Below, in pieces: positions 23,671 to 30,559 of a stretch of DNA of 51,805 nt. How positions within the stretch are numbered: the stretch's first letter is position 1; every line of letters begins with the position of its first letter. The DNA lies in assembly GCA_017935625.1 (NCBI GenBank), contig JAGBHC010000039.1:1-51805 (forward strand). Direction: 5' to 3'. The notes under the pieces are model-generated. The model was not told where the DNA came from, made no database searches, and saw nothing but the letters and a program-made list of their open reading frames with translations. Source of the DNA: Rikenellaceae bacterium (lineage in GTDB: Bacteria > Bacteroidota > Bacteroidia > Bacteroidales > Rikenellaceae). The translations under genes were made by a program, and so were the position numbers.

Positions 23671-24000
23671 GCGGTGTGTGAAAAGAACGGGGTGCGGTGT
23701 GTGAAAAGAACGGGGCGCGGTGTGAGAAAAGAACGGGGCGCGGTGTGAGAAAAGAACGGGCGGCGTGTGAGAAGAATGGAAGCGGCGTGTGAGAAGAATG
23801 GGAGCGGTGTGAGAAAAGAATGTGGTGCGGTGTGAGAAAAGAACGGAGCGGTGTGTGAAAAGAACGGGGCGCGGTGCGTGAAAAGAACGGGGGCGGTGTG
23901 AGAAAAGAATGTGGTGCGGTGTGAGAAAAGAATGTGGCGCGGTGTGAGAGAAGAACGGAGCGGTGTGAGAAAAGAACGGAGCGGTGTGTGCGAAAGAACG
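23671..24000. repeat. Tandem array of 15 units, 20-23 bp each
   Basis: Each unit is a variant of GCGGTGTGAGAAAAGAACGG plus 0-3 bases. Units of 23,23,23,20,22,22,23,21,23,22,23,23,21,21 and 20 bases account for all 330 bases. Differences are mainly GTGTGTG/GTGTGAG, AACGG/AATGT, and small indels. The unit length is not a multiple of three and indels shift frame, so the array is not coding. I know no named family for it. Confidence 0.85.
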
Positions 24001-24028
24001 GCGTGTGCGGAACCGGCTCGCGAGCAGT

Positions 24029-24136
24029 CTTCCCTCCAGTCTCCTGCTGGGCCTCCTGCCCGGTCTCTTGTTTAGTCTCCTGCCCAGCCTCTTGTTGGGC
24101 CTTCTGTCCGGTCTCTCGTCCGACCTTCCGGGCGAT
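24029..24136. repeat. Tandem array of nine 12-bp units
   Basis: Nine contiguous units of exactly 12 bases with consensus CTCYTGYYNGGY run directly after the 22-bp array. The plus strand reads as Leu-rich four-residue repeats, the minus strand as repeats such as GQET, KQET, QQEA. Twelve is a multiple of three so all frames stay open; this explains long open frames here without implying a gene. Confidence 0.8.
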
Positions 24137-24235
24137 GCCGCGGAAACCGGAGACCGGGAGCCGGCGGCGGAATGCGTCGGGCAGCGTGCGGTGCGAGCCG
24201 GGGGAGAAAGGGAGCGGGCGGAAAGGGAAAAACGG

Positions 24236-24276
24236 AAAAAAGAAGAGGGGCGACCCTCTTTTCGGCGGTCGCCCCT
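24236..24276 (-). terminator. Intrinsic terminator of tRNA-Leu
   Basis: On the minus strand the stem AGGGGCGACC / GGTCGCCCCT (plus 24246-24255 with 24267-24276) is followed by CTTCTTTTTT. It begins 7 bases after the mature tRNA end. Confidence 0.85.
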
Positions 24277-24283
24277 TGGCGGG

Positions 24284-24369
24284 TACCTGGAGCGGGAATC
24301 GAACCCGCACGGCCATTGCTGGCCACAGGATTTTAAGTCCGGCGTGTCTACCTATTCCACCATCCAGGC
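24284..24369 (-). tRNA. tRNA-Leu, anticodon UAA
   Basis: An 86-base class II tRNA. On the minus strand the acceptor GCCTGGA pairs with TCCAGGT (closing pair G-U), the D arm is TGGTGGAATAGGTAGACAC, the anticodon loop CTTAAAA shows TAA, there is a long variable arm (TGGCCAGCAATGGCCG) and the T arm is GCGGGTTCGATTCCCGC. The discriminator is A and CCA is not encoded. In the anticodon stem (CCGGA / TCCTG) the second pair is a C-U mismatch. It has its own promoter and terminator. Confidence 0.93.
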
Positions 24370-24394
24370 TCCTGTTCCGGTTGTTTACAGAGCG

Positions 24395-24425
24395 CAAAAG
24401 TACGAAATATTTTTTCACCCGGCAA
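24395..24425 (-). promoter_or_regulatory. Promoter of tRNA-Leu
   Basis: On the minus strand TTG (plus 24423-24425), 20 bases, then TACTTTTG (plus 24395-24402), an exact TAnnTTTG match. It lies 26 bases upstream of the mature tRNA 5' end. Confidence 0.8.
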
Positions 24426-24446
24426 CTCCGCGGCCGGTTTGCCCGC

Positions 24447-24479
24447 AAAAAAACCGGCCGGAGAGAAATCCGGCCGGTT
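24447..24479 (-). terminator. Intrinsic terminator of the TonB-type barrel gene
   Basis: On the minus strand a 10-bp stem (plus 24470-24479 with 24452-24461) ends in seven Ts (plus A tract 24447-24453). It lies 57 bases after the stop at 24536. A second overlapping stem (24431-24440 with 24451-24460) could form instead. Confidence 0.85.
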
Positions 24480-24535
24480 CACTCTCCCGTAGTCGGTTCG
24501 TGATTTTTATAGAATAGTTTGAATATAAAGGTGCG

Positions 24536-27397
24536 TTAGAATTCCATGGGGCCTCTGCCCGGTCCTCCGGGGCCGCCGCCGTACCGGCGTCCGCCGTTGC
24601 TCAGGTCGTTGCCGTACTTGCTCATGTCGGTGGTGCCGTTCTTGCCGAACCGGCGCAGGTTGTAGATGAAGTTGATGCTCACGTAACGGCCGATGACGCT
24701 GTTGGTCACGTTCTCGATGTAACGGCTGGTGACATTGCGGTAGAAGCTCTTGTTCTGGTCGAAGATGTCGTTCACGCCCACGTTCAGTTCGCCGCGCTGG
24801 TTCTTGAAGAGCTTCTTGCCCAGGAAGGCGTTGCAGATGACGTACTGTTCGTTGTAGGAGTTGGTGATGCCCTTGTACTGCGAGTAGTTGGCGTTGGCCG
24901 CGAAGGTGATGCCCCACCACAGTACGAGTTTGATGTTGGCCGAGACGTTCTGCGAGAAGTACTCGTTGTTGCGGTTTACGTTTATCGAGTTCTCCACGTT
25001 GTTGTAGCTTCCGCGCCAGGCGATGGTGAAGTCCACGTTTTCGCTGATGTTGCTGCCCAGTACGGCGCCGGCCATGTAGCCCATGTTCTTGGAGAGGTTC
25101 TTCTGGCCGTTGATGATGCTCGGGCTCTGGCTGAACATGACGCCGAAGTCGAGGTTGAGGTTGCTGCGCAGGAAGGTGACGGGGGTGCCGTAGTTCACGA
25201 ATGCCCGGGCGCTCCAGCTTCCGCTCATGTTCACCGGTTTGGTGTACTGGCCGTTCTTGGCCAGGCTCATGCCGTTGGGCAGGATGAACTCCTGGTCGCC
25301 GGAGAGCATCACGGTCGAGTCGGCGATGGTGTTCGACTCCTTGCTCAGGCCGCCCATAATCATGAAGGTGCTGCCGCGCTTGACGGACGAGTGCACGTAG
25401 TGGGCCATCAGGTTGTGGGAGTAGGATTGTTTGAGGTGGGGGTTTCCGCTGCTGACGAACTGGGTGTTGGAGACATCCACCACGTCCTGCAGCTGCCAGA
25501 TTCCGGGATTGTTGGTGTACGAGCGCAGGTGGATGCGCAGGCTGTTCTGCGAGTTGAAGTAGAGCTGCGACATGACGAAGTAGGTCACGTTGTTGAACAC
25601 CGCCTTGAGGTGGGGGTCGGCCACCGCCGGATACTCCTGGTCGCCGGTGAGCGAAGCCCGTTCATAGGCCAGGTTGGCCACCACCACGTTGCGCTCCTTG
25701 TTGAAACGGTAGCCCGGACCGATGCTCTGGGTCAGGTAGCCGTTGTTGTAGATGTTCGACAGTTCGGGGTCGAACTGGGCCGAGTAGGGCAGCAGCTCCT
25801 TGTTGAGCACATAGGCCTTCTTGTCGGCGTCGGAGTTGGAGTAGGAGATGTCGTATTCGGCCGTGAGGGTCGAGTGTTTGCCTATGGGTTCGTTGTAGGA
25901 GATGTTTCCGTTGAGCGAGTAGGAGCGGCTGTCGTTGAGTATCCGCTGGCGGAGCGTGGAGTCGGGGATGACCGACACGAGCGACTGGCTCAGCGAGTTG
26001 TTGTCGTTGTCGCGCAGGCGGACGCTGCCGTTCACGGTCAGCACGCGGCCGGCTTTTTCTCCCAGTTTGAGGCGGTAGAGGGCCGACTGGCTGATGTTGT
26101 AGCCGGTTCGTCTGGAGTTGCTGGAGTTGAAGACCCGGTCGTTCTCGGTGACGGTCGAAGCCGGTTCCTGAATATAGAGGCCGTTGGTCTCGCTGCCGTT
26201 GTCGAATTTCTGGAAACTGAGGCCCGTACGCAGCATCAGCGCCTGCCGGTCGTTGATTTTCCAGTCCACCTTGGAGCTGAAGCGGTGGTTGTAGTTTTCC
26301 GATTCGGTGTCGGTCGCGGCGTCGTAGGCCATGGTCGAGTCGTCGTCGGTGAAATACTGGCGGTCCACGGTGTTGTGGTTGGTGGTCTTCACCTGGTTGT
26401 AGAAGTAGCTGCCCTCGAACTTCACCCGTTCGTCTTTCCACGAGTTGGAGTAGTTGAGGCCCAGCGAGAGGGGTTTGGAGATGCCGCTCTGCTGACCGAA
26501 CATCATGCCGCCGCGGCCGCGGCCGCCGCCCGAGTTGAGACCCACCACGTCCTCGAACGAGAAGTCCTGCCGGTTGATGTTGTTGGCCAGCGCGAGGATG
26601 GTCAGCCGGCTGTTGTTGTTGAAGATGTTGAGGTTGCCGCCCGCCAGATACTTGTCGTCGAATCCGTATCCCGCGTAGAACTTACCGAACTGCGCCTTGC
26701 GCATGCCGGTGCGGGTGACGATGTTGATGGCCTTGTAGCTGTCACCGTCGTCCACACCTGTGAATTCGGCCTTGTCGCTCAGCTTGTTATACACCTCCAC
26801 GGAGGCTACCGCTTCGGCCGGGAGGCTCTTGATGGCGCTGGTCACATCGTCGCCGAAGAACTCCTTGCCGTCCACGAACACCTTCTGTACGGTTTCGCCC
26901 TGCACCTCCACGCTGCCGTCGGTCACCTTGACACCCGGCATCTTGGAGAGCAGTCCCTCCACGTCGGCATCGGCCGCCACCTTGAAGGCGTCGGCGTTGT
27001 AGCTCACCGTGTCGCCCTTCTGGGAGGTGCGGATGGCCTGGCCGCGCAGCACCACGTTTTCGATTTTGGTGGCCTCCACGGTCATGGGAATCGTACCCAG
27101 GTCGAGGGTCGGGGCTTCGAGTTTGACCGTCTTTTCGAGGGGCTTGTAGCCGAGCAGCGAAATGACTATCTTGTATTCGCCGTAGGCCATGGGGGCGGTC
27201 TTGAATGCGCCTGCGTAGCCGGAGGTCTCGTGCTGCAGGGCATCGGGCTTGTCCACCGGCGAGATGGCCAGCACGGCACCCACGACGGCTTCATCGTTCT
27301 CCATGTCTTTGAGAGTGCCCGTCAGCACGCCCTTCTTCTGGGCGTAGGCACCGGTCAGAGTCATCGTACAGATGAGCAGAAACAGTACTTTTTTCAT
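24536..27397 (-). CDS. TonB-dependent receptor-type outer-membrane beta-barrel protein
   Basis: A 953-residue outer-membrane protein. It has a signal peptide (MKKVLFLLICTMTLTGAYAQ), then a carboxypeptidase-regulatory-like domain (GVLTGTLKDMENDEAVVGA onward, to about residue 105), a plug-like region with the LLSKMPGVKV and VQKVFVDGKEFFGDD motifs and VEVYNKLSDKAEFTGVDDG, and then barrel strands to the C-terminus. A Gly-rich loop (NSGGGRGRGGMMFGQ) and a Gly/Pro/Arg-rich tail ending in MEF are notable. This is the OMP_b-brl type common in Bacteroidota; no SusD partner is next to it. An ATG six codons upstream (27415) is also possible. It lies just downstream of the sensor kinase/LytTR pair on the same strand, but has its own promoter and leader. 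Confidence 0.85.
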   Translation of the reverse strand: MKKVLFLLICTMTLTGAYAQKKGVLTGTLKDMENDEAVVGAVLAISPVDKPDALQHETSGYAGAFKTAPMAYGEYKIVISLLGYKPLEKTVKLEAPTLDLGTIPMTVEATKIENVVLRGQAIRTSQKGDTVSYNADAFKVAADADVEGLLSKMPGVKVTDGSVEVQGETVQKVFVDGKEFFGDDVTSAIKSLPAEAVASVEVYNKLSDKAEFTGVDDGDSYKAINIVTRTGMRKAQFGKFYAGYGFDDKYLAGGNLNIFNNNSRLTILALANNINRQDFSFEDVVGLNSGGGRGRGGMMFGQQSGISKPLSLGLNYSNSWKDERVKFEGSYFYNQVKTTNHNTVDRQYFTDDDSTMAYDAATDTESENYNHRFSSKVDWKINDRQALMLRTGLSFQKFDNGSETNGLYIQEPASTVTENDRVFNSSNSRRTGYNISQSALYRLKLGEKAGRVLTVNGSVRLRDNDNNSLSQSLVSVIPDSTLRQRILNDSRSYSLNGNISYNEPIGKHSTLTAEYDISYSNSDADKKAYVLNKELLPYSAQFDPELSNIYNNGYLTQSIGPGYRFNKERNVVVANLAYERASLTGDQEYPAVADPHLKAVFNNVTYFVMSQLYFNSQNSLRIHLRSYTNNPGIWQLQDVVDVSNTQFVSSGNPHLKQSYSHNLMAHYVHSSVKRGSTFMIMGGLSKESNTIADSTVMLSGDQEFILPNGMSLAKNGQYTKPVNMSGSWSARAFVNYGTPVTFLRSNLNLDFGVMFSQSPSIINGQKNLSKNMGYMAGAVLGSNISENVDFTIAWRGSYNNVENSINVNRNNEYFSQNVSANIKLVLWWGITFAANANYSQYKGITNSYNEQYVICNAFLGKKLFKNQRGELNVGVNDIFDQNKSFYRNVTSRYIENVTNSVIGRYVSINFIYNLRRFGKNGTTDMSKYGNDLSNGGRRYGGGPGGPGRGPMEF

Positions 27398-27430
27398 CTT
27401 CTGGTCGAATTGCATCTTTTTATAATTGTA

Positions 27431-27556
27431 TCACGCTTGGAAATCGGTCGTTTCCGGGAGCTGCTGCCCGGCGGTAAAAAATGGAGCGCAGTATCTACGG
27501 GTTTTGGTTCCGAAAAGAAATCCGCGCTCCACTTCACACATAAACTCTAATATCAT
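27431..27556 (-). other. Candidate leader ORF, 41 codons, in the TonB-gene 5' region
   Basis: On the minus strand an ATG 18 bases below the -7 box opens a 41-codon frame (MILEFMCEVERGF to TDFQA, then TGA). It spans the terminator-like hairpin in the leader. There is no run of one amino acid as in classical attenuators and no clear ribosome site. It may be chance. Confidence 0.25.
27476..27531 (-). terminator. Terminator-like hairpin within the TonB-gene leader
   Basis: Minus-strand stem TGGAGCGC / GCGCTCCA (plus 27524-27531 with 27482-27489), a 34-base loop, then six Ts (plus A tract 27476-27481). It lies between the promoter box at 27574-27581 and the start codon, so it may act as an attenuator. 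It could alternatively terminate read-through from the two-component genes. Confidence 0.55.
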
Positions 27557-27573
27557 GAAAAATTGTTACGACA

Positions 27574-27581
27574 CAAAAGTA
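27574..27581 (-). promoter_or_regulatory. Promoter -7 box for the TonB-type gene
   Basis: Minus strand TACTTTTG, an exact TAnnTTTG match, with a T-rich segment (CTTTTC) about 18-21 bases upstream. It implies a leader of about 150-170 bases. Confidence 0.6.
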
Positions 27582-27603
27582 GTGACAAATCGGGTATGAA
27601 AAG

Positions 27604-27637
27604 TCCCCCGCCGGGGTCAAACGTCCCAACGGCGGGG
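27604..27637 (-). terminator. GC-rich hairpin after the response-regulator gene
   Basis: Stem CCCCGCCG / CGGCGGGG (27606-27613 with 27630-27637). The minus-strand tail is GGACTTTTC, weak. Two copies of CGGGGTCAAACG-like sequence (27612-27623 and 27634-27644) overlap it. This is the likely end of the sensor/regulator transcript. Confidence 0.45.
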
Positions 27638-27717
27638 TCAAACGACTTTTTGCGGGGGTGAACCGACCGCCCGGACCTCCCGGACGGCCGTTGCGGCGGG
27701 TGAAAAGTCCGGCGGGG

Positions 27718-28482
27718 TCACTCGCCCTGCCGGGTGAGCCAGCGTTTGAATTCGGGTACGCGGGCCTTGCTGATGATGACTTTTTCGGGAATCTCCACCG
27801 TCAGATTGACCGACAGCCGGCTGCCGAACCAGACCGAAATGTCCCGGATAGCGCTGCGCGAAACGATGAACTGGCGGTTGGCCCGGAAGAAGAGGTTGTC
27901 GGGCAGGATGGAGCCCAGCGCCTCGAGGGTCTTGTCCATGGGCAGGGTCCGGCCGTCGAGGGTGTGTGCGGTCACCTTTTCGTCGCAGGTGTAGAAGTAG
28001 GCGATTTCGCCGATGCCCAGCGGCTGGAGCCGGTCCTTGATGTGGATGAGGAACGAGGTGGGGCGGCCGGTTTCGCGGCTCCCGGTCATTTGCGAAATCT
28101 GGGCCCGGTAGGCGTCCTTCTCGGCGGCGGTGAGCCGCCGCAGCTTGTCGAGCGCCCGCCGCAGTTCGGTTTCGCTGATGGGCTTGAGCAGATAGTCGAT
28201 GCTGTTCACCTTGAATGCCGCCAGCGCATACTGGTCGTAGGCCGTGGTGAAGATGATGGGGCAGGGTATCTCCGTGCGGTCGAAGATGCGGAACGCCTCG
28301 CCGTCGGCCAGGTGGATGTCCATGAACACCAGGTCGGGGGCGGGGTGCGAACGGAACCACTCCACGCTCTCCTCGATGGTTTCGATGGTCTCCAGCACTT
28401 CGGCTTCGGGGGCCGCATGGCGCAGCAGGGCCTGCAGATTGACCGCAGCGGCGGTTTCGTCCTCGACGATGACTACTTTCAT
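27718..28482 (-). CDS. LytTR-family response regulator
   Basis: A 254-residue two-component regulator. The receiver domain (residues 1-120) has the acidic pocket VVIVEDE, the phospho-acceptor Asp55 in LVFMDIHLADG, Thr in IIFTTAYDQYAL and Lys in DYLLKPIS. The C-terminal half is a LytTR DNA-binding domain (SFLIHIKDRLQPLGIGEIAYF, LFFRANRQFIVSRSAI and a final strand VPEFKRWL). The start ATG overlaps the stop of the sensor kinase by four bases, so the pair is coupled. It probably controls a nearby operon; the TonB-type gene just downstream is the obvious candidate, but this is inference. Confidence 0.93.
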   Translation of the reverse strand: MKVVIVEDETAAAVNLQALLRHAAPEAEVLETIETIEESVEWFRSHPAPDLVFMDIHLADGEAFRIFDRTEIPCPIIFTTAYDQYALAAFKVNSIDYLLKPISETELRRALDKLRRLTAAEKDAYRAQISQMTGSRETGRPTSFLIHIKDRLQPLGIGEIAYFYTCDEKVTAHTLDGRTLPMDKTLEALGSILPDNLFFRANRQFIVSRSAIRDISVWFGSRLSVNLTVEIPEKVIISKARVPEFKRWLTRQGE

Positions 28483-29876
28483 GCCCGGGCGGCCTCCTCC
28501 CGCGGAGTTTTGGCCGCAGCGGGCGGCGTGAGGGGCAGGGCCACCGAGAAACTTTCGGCGCTCTGCCGCACCTCCATCTCCTGTCCGGTGAGCAGCGACC
28601 ACCGGCTGTTGAGGTTGCGGAGCCCGATGCCGGTTCCGTGTTCGGCCTCCATCTTGGGCCGCAGGGGGTTGGAGACGACGAGCGTCGCCCCCTCGGTGCG
28701 GATGGAGATGCGCAGCGGTTTGGCGCGGGTGATGCTGTTGTGCTTCACCGCATTCTCGATGAGCGGCTGGAGCGAGAGCGAGGGCAGCAGCCAGCTGCCG
28801 TACCGGGACTCGTCCACCTCGATGTCGAAGAAGAGCTTGTCGGCGTAGCGGATTTCGAGCAGGTACTTGTAGGCCTCCAGGAACTTCATCTCGTCGCTCA
28901 GGGAGGTCATCATGTTCTGGCCGTTCTGAATGATGTACCGGAACGTGTAGGAGAGCTGGTCGATGTAGGTGAGCGCCTTCTGCTCCTGCTTCTCCCGCAC
29001 GAGCATCGAGAGCGAGTTGAGCGAGTTGAACAGGAAGTGGGGGTTGATTTGGCTCACCAGGATGTTGTACCGCGTGAGCAGGTTCTCGTTCTTGAGCTGT
29101 TCGTTCTCGATGAGCATGGCCTGCTTCTGGTAGATGAGCTCGTAGAGCCGGCCGTAGAGCACCGCCACGACGAAGGTGAACGAGAACTTGAGAATCAGGA
29201 TGCCGTCCAGCCTGCGGTCGCCGGCGATGTTCATCACGATGTCGCCGCCGCGCCCCCTCCACTGGATGACGGGCGCCATGCAGTAGAGTATCACGCCCAC
29301 GACCAGACAGTAGAAGACCCGTTTCATGAATATCTTCATCGAGTTGTTCATCTGGGCTTTGGCCGTGATGATGGAAATCAGGATGAAGGCCATCAGGAAA
29401 TAGTATATCAGCTGCAGCGAGAACATCAGCTCGTCGCTGGGGCGGTTGAACAGGGTGCGGTAGTCGAAAGGCTCGCCGTTGAGCTCCACCAGCTCCTTCA
29501 TGATGAAGTGGGCTCCGGGCATGTGCGGGGGCAGGATGCTTATCTTCAGCGTGTCGCGGTTCTGAAGGTCGAGCCGTCGGATGAGGTTCTGATGCACGAA
29601 CACGGTGTCGATGCCGACCATGCGGGCCGAGATGCTGTCTTCGGGAGCCTGCTGCTGCGGGGAGAGCGCGAGCATGTAGCCGTAGCCGTCGGGCTGGATG
29701 GCCAGAATGCCCTTGCGCACGAAAGCCGGCCGCTCCTCCCAGCGGCCGCTCTCGCGGGCCGCGTTGTTGTTCGACTCGAAGATGGCCAGAATGTAAGAAA
29801 AGTTGATTATCAAACTGATGGCCACGGCGATGAAGGTGTTGATGACCACCAGCCTGTATTTTCCGTATACTTTCAT
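28479..29876 (-). CDS. LytS-type sensor histidine kinase
   Basis: A 465-residue membrane sensor. A first membrane helix is at residues about 10-31, then a periplasmic domain of roughly 115 residues, then further helices (about 152-172, 185-205, 225-245) leading to a coiled segment rich in Glu/Asn. The kinase core is of the His_kinase (LytS/YehU) class, with phospho-accepting His280 in INPHFLFNSLNSL, the N-box LIENAVKHN and a final G-box GTGIGLRNL. It pairs with the downstream LytTR regulator by an ATGA overlap. The signal sensed is unknown; the periplasmic domain shows nothing I recognise. Confidence 0.92.
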   Translation of the reverse strand: MKVYGKYRLVVINTFIAVAISLIINFSYILAIFESNNNAARESGRWEERPAFVRKGILAIQPDGYGYMLALSPQQQAPEDSISARMVGIDTVFVHQNLIRRLDLQNRDTLKISILPPHMPGAHFIMKELVELNGEPFDYRTLFNRPSDELMFSLQLIYYFLMAFILISIITAKAQMNNSMKIFMKRVFYCLVVGVILYCMAPVIQWRGRGGDIVMNIAGDRRLDGILILKFSFTFVVAVLYGRLYELIYQKQAMLIENEQLKNENLLTRYNILVSQINPHFLFNSLNSLSMLVREKQEQKALTYIDQLSYTFRYIIQNGQNMMTSLSDEMKFLEAYKYLLEIRYADKLFFDIEVDESRYGSWLLPSLSLQPLIENAVKHNSITRAKPLRISIRTEGATLVVSNPLRPKMEAEHGTGIGLRNLNSRWSLLTGQEMEVRQSAESFSVALPLTPPAAAKTPREEAARA

Positions 29877-29954
29877 CCGTTTCCTGGGTTTAGGGTTCGG
29901 TCCGTTTTTCTGCTTGTGTCGTCCGCTTGCGGGCGGGGCGTCGGCCCGGGGCGG

Positions 29955-30482
29955 CTACTCTTCGTACCAGCTGGCGTAGAGGCGGTAGTCGTGCGCCGTG
30001 CGTTCGATAATCTCCTTGCGCTGTTCGGGCGTCACCGTTTTCACCTTTTTGGCAGGCACGCCGGCGTAGACGCTGTCGGGTTCGAGCCGGGCGTTGGAGA
30101 GCACCAGCGCGTTGGCCGCGATGATGCAGCCCGAGGGCACCACGGCGTTGTCGAGGATGGTGGCACCCATGCCGATGAGGCACTGGTCGCCGATGGTGGC
30201 GCCGTGGATGATGGCGTTGTGGCCCACCGACACGTCGCTGCCGATGTGGGTCTGCGACGGATGTTTCGACCCGTCGTAGAGGGTGTGGATTACGGCGCCG
30301 TCCTGAATGTTGGTGCGGTCGCCCACGGTGATGGTGTTCACGTCGCCGCGCAGCACCGCCCCGAACCAGATGGAGCAGTCGCGGCCGACGGTGACGTCGC
30401 CGATGAGGGTTGCGGTTTCGGCCAGGAAAGTTCCTTCGCCTACCCGGGGTTCGTGTCCCCGTACTTTCTTGATGATTGCCAT
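29955..30482 (-). CDS. Gamma-carbonic anhydrase-family hexapeptide protein
   Basis: A 175-residue left-handed parallel beta-helix protein with hexapeptide repeats (for example VTVGRDCSIWFGAVLRGDVNTITVGD and VVPSGCIIAANALVLS). Three zinc-type histidines are visible in the usual arrangement: VIHTLYDG, SVGHNAIIHG. Members are gamma carbonic anhydrases or related acyltransferase-like proteins; activity is not assured. The open frame continues upstream to 30866 but the ATG at 30482 (MAIIKKVRG) is the family start. It sits between the retropepsin-like lipoprotein and the sensor kinase, 77-78 bases from each, probably cotranscribed. Confidence 0.9.
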   Translation of the reverse strand: MAIIKKVRGHEPRVGEGTFLAETATLIGDVTVGRDCSIWFGAVLRGDVNTITVGDRTNIQDGAVIHTLYDGSKHPSQTHIGSDVSVGHNAIIHGATIGDQCLIGMGATILDNAVVPSGCIIAANALVLSNARLEPDSVYAGVPAKKVKTVTPEQRKEIIERTAHDYRLYASWYEE

Positions 30483-30559
30483 GGTCTTTGTCTTTATTCG
30501 TTTTTGGTTGTCGTCGAATCGGTCGCGGGCGTGCGGGATGCCGGAACCCGCCGGAAGGG

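Noticed and set aside
23671-24000. CRISPR array
   Set aside because: Units are contiguous with no unique spacers, vary internally and have no cas genes nearby.
23618-24448. 276-codon minus-strand frame over the tandem arrays
   Set aside because: It runs through the tRNA-Leu gene and its terminator. Openness is explained by the arrays, in particular the 12-base one.
27604-27637. Operator or attachment site
   Set aside because: It was first read as a phage-type site, but no integrase or element border is present; a weak terminator explains the stem.
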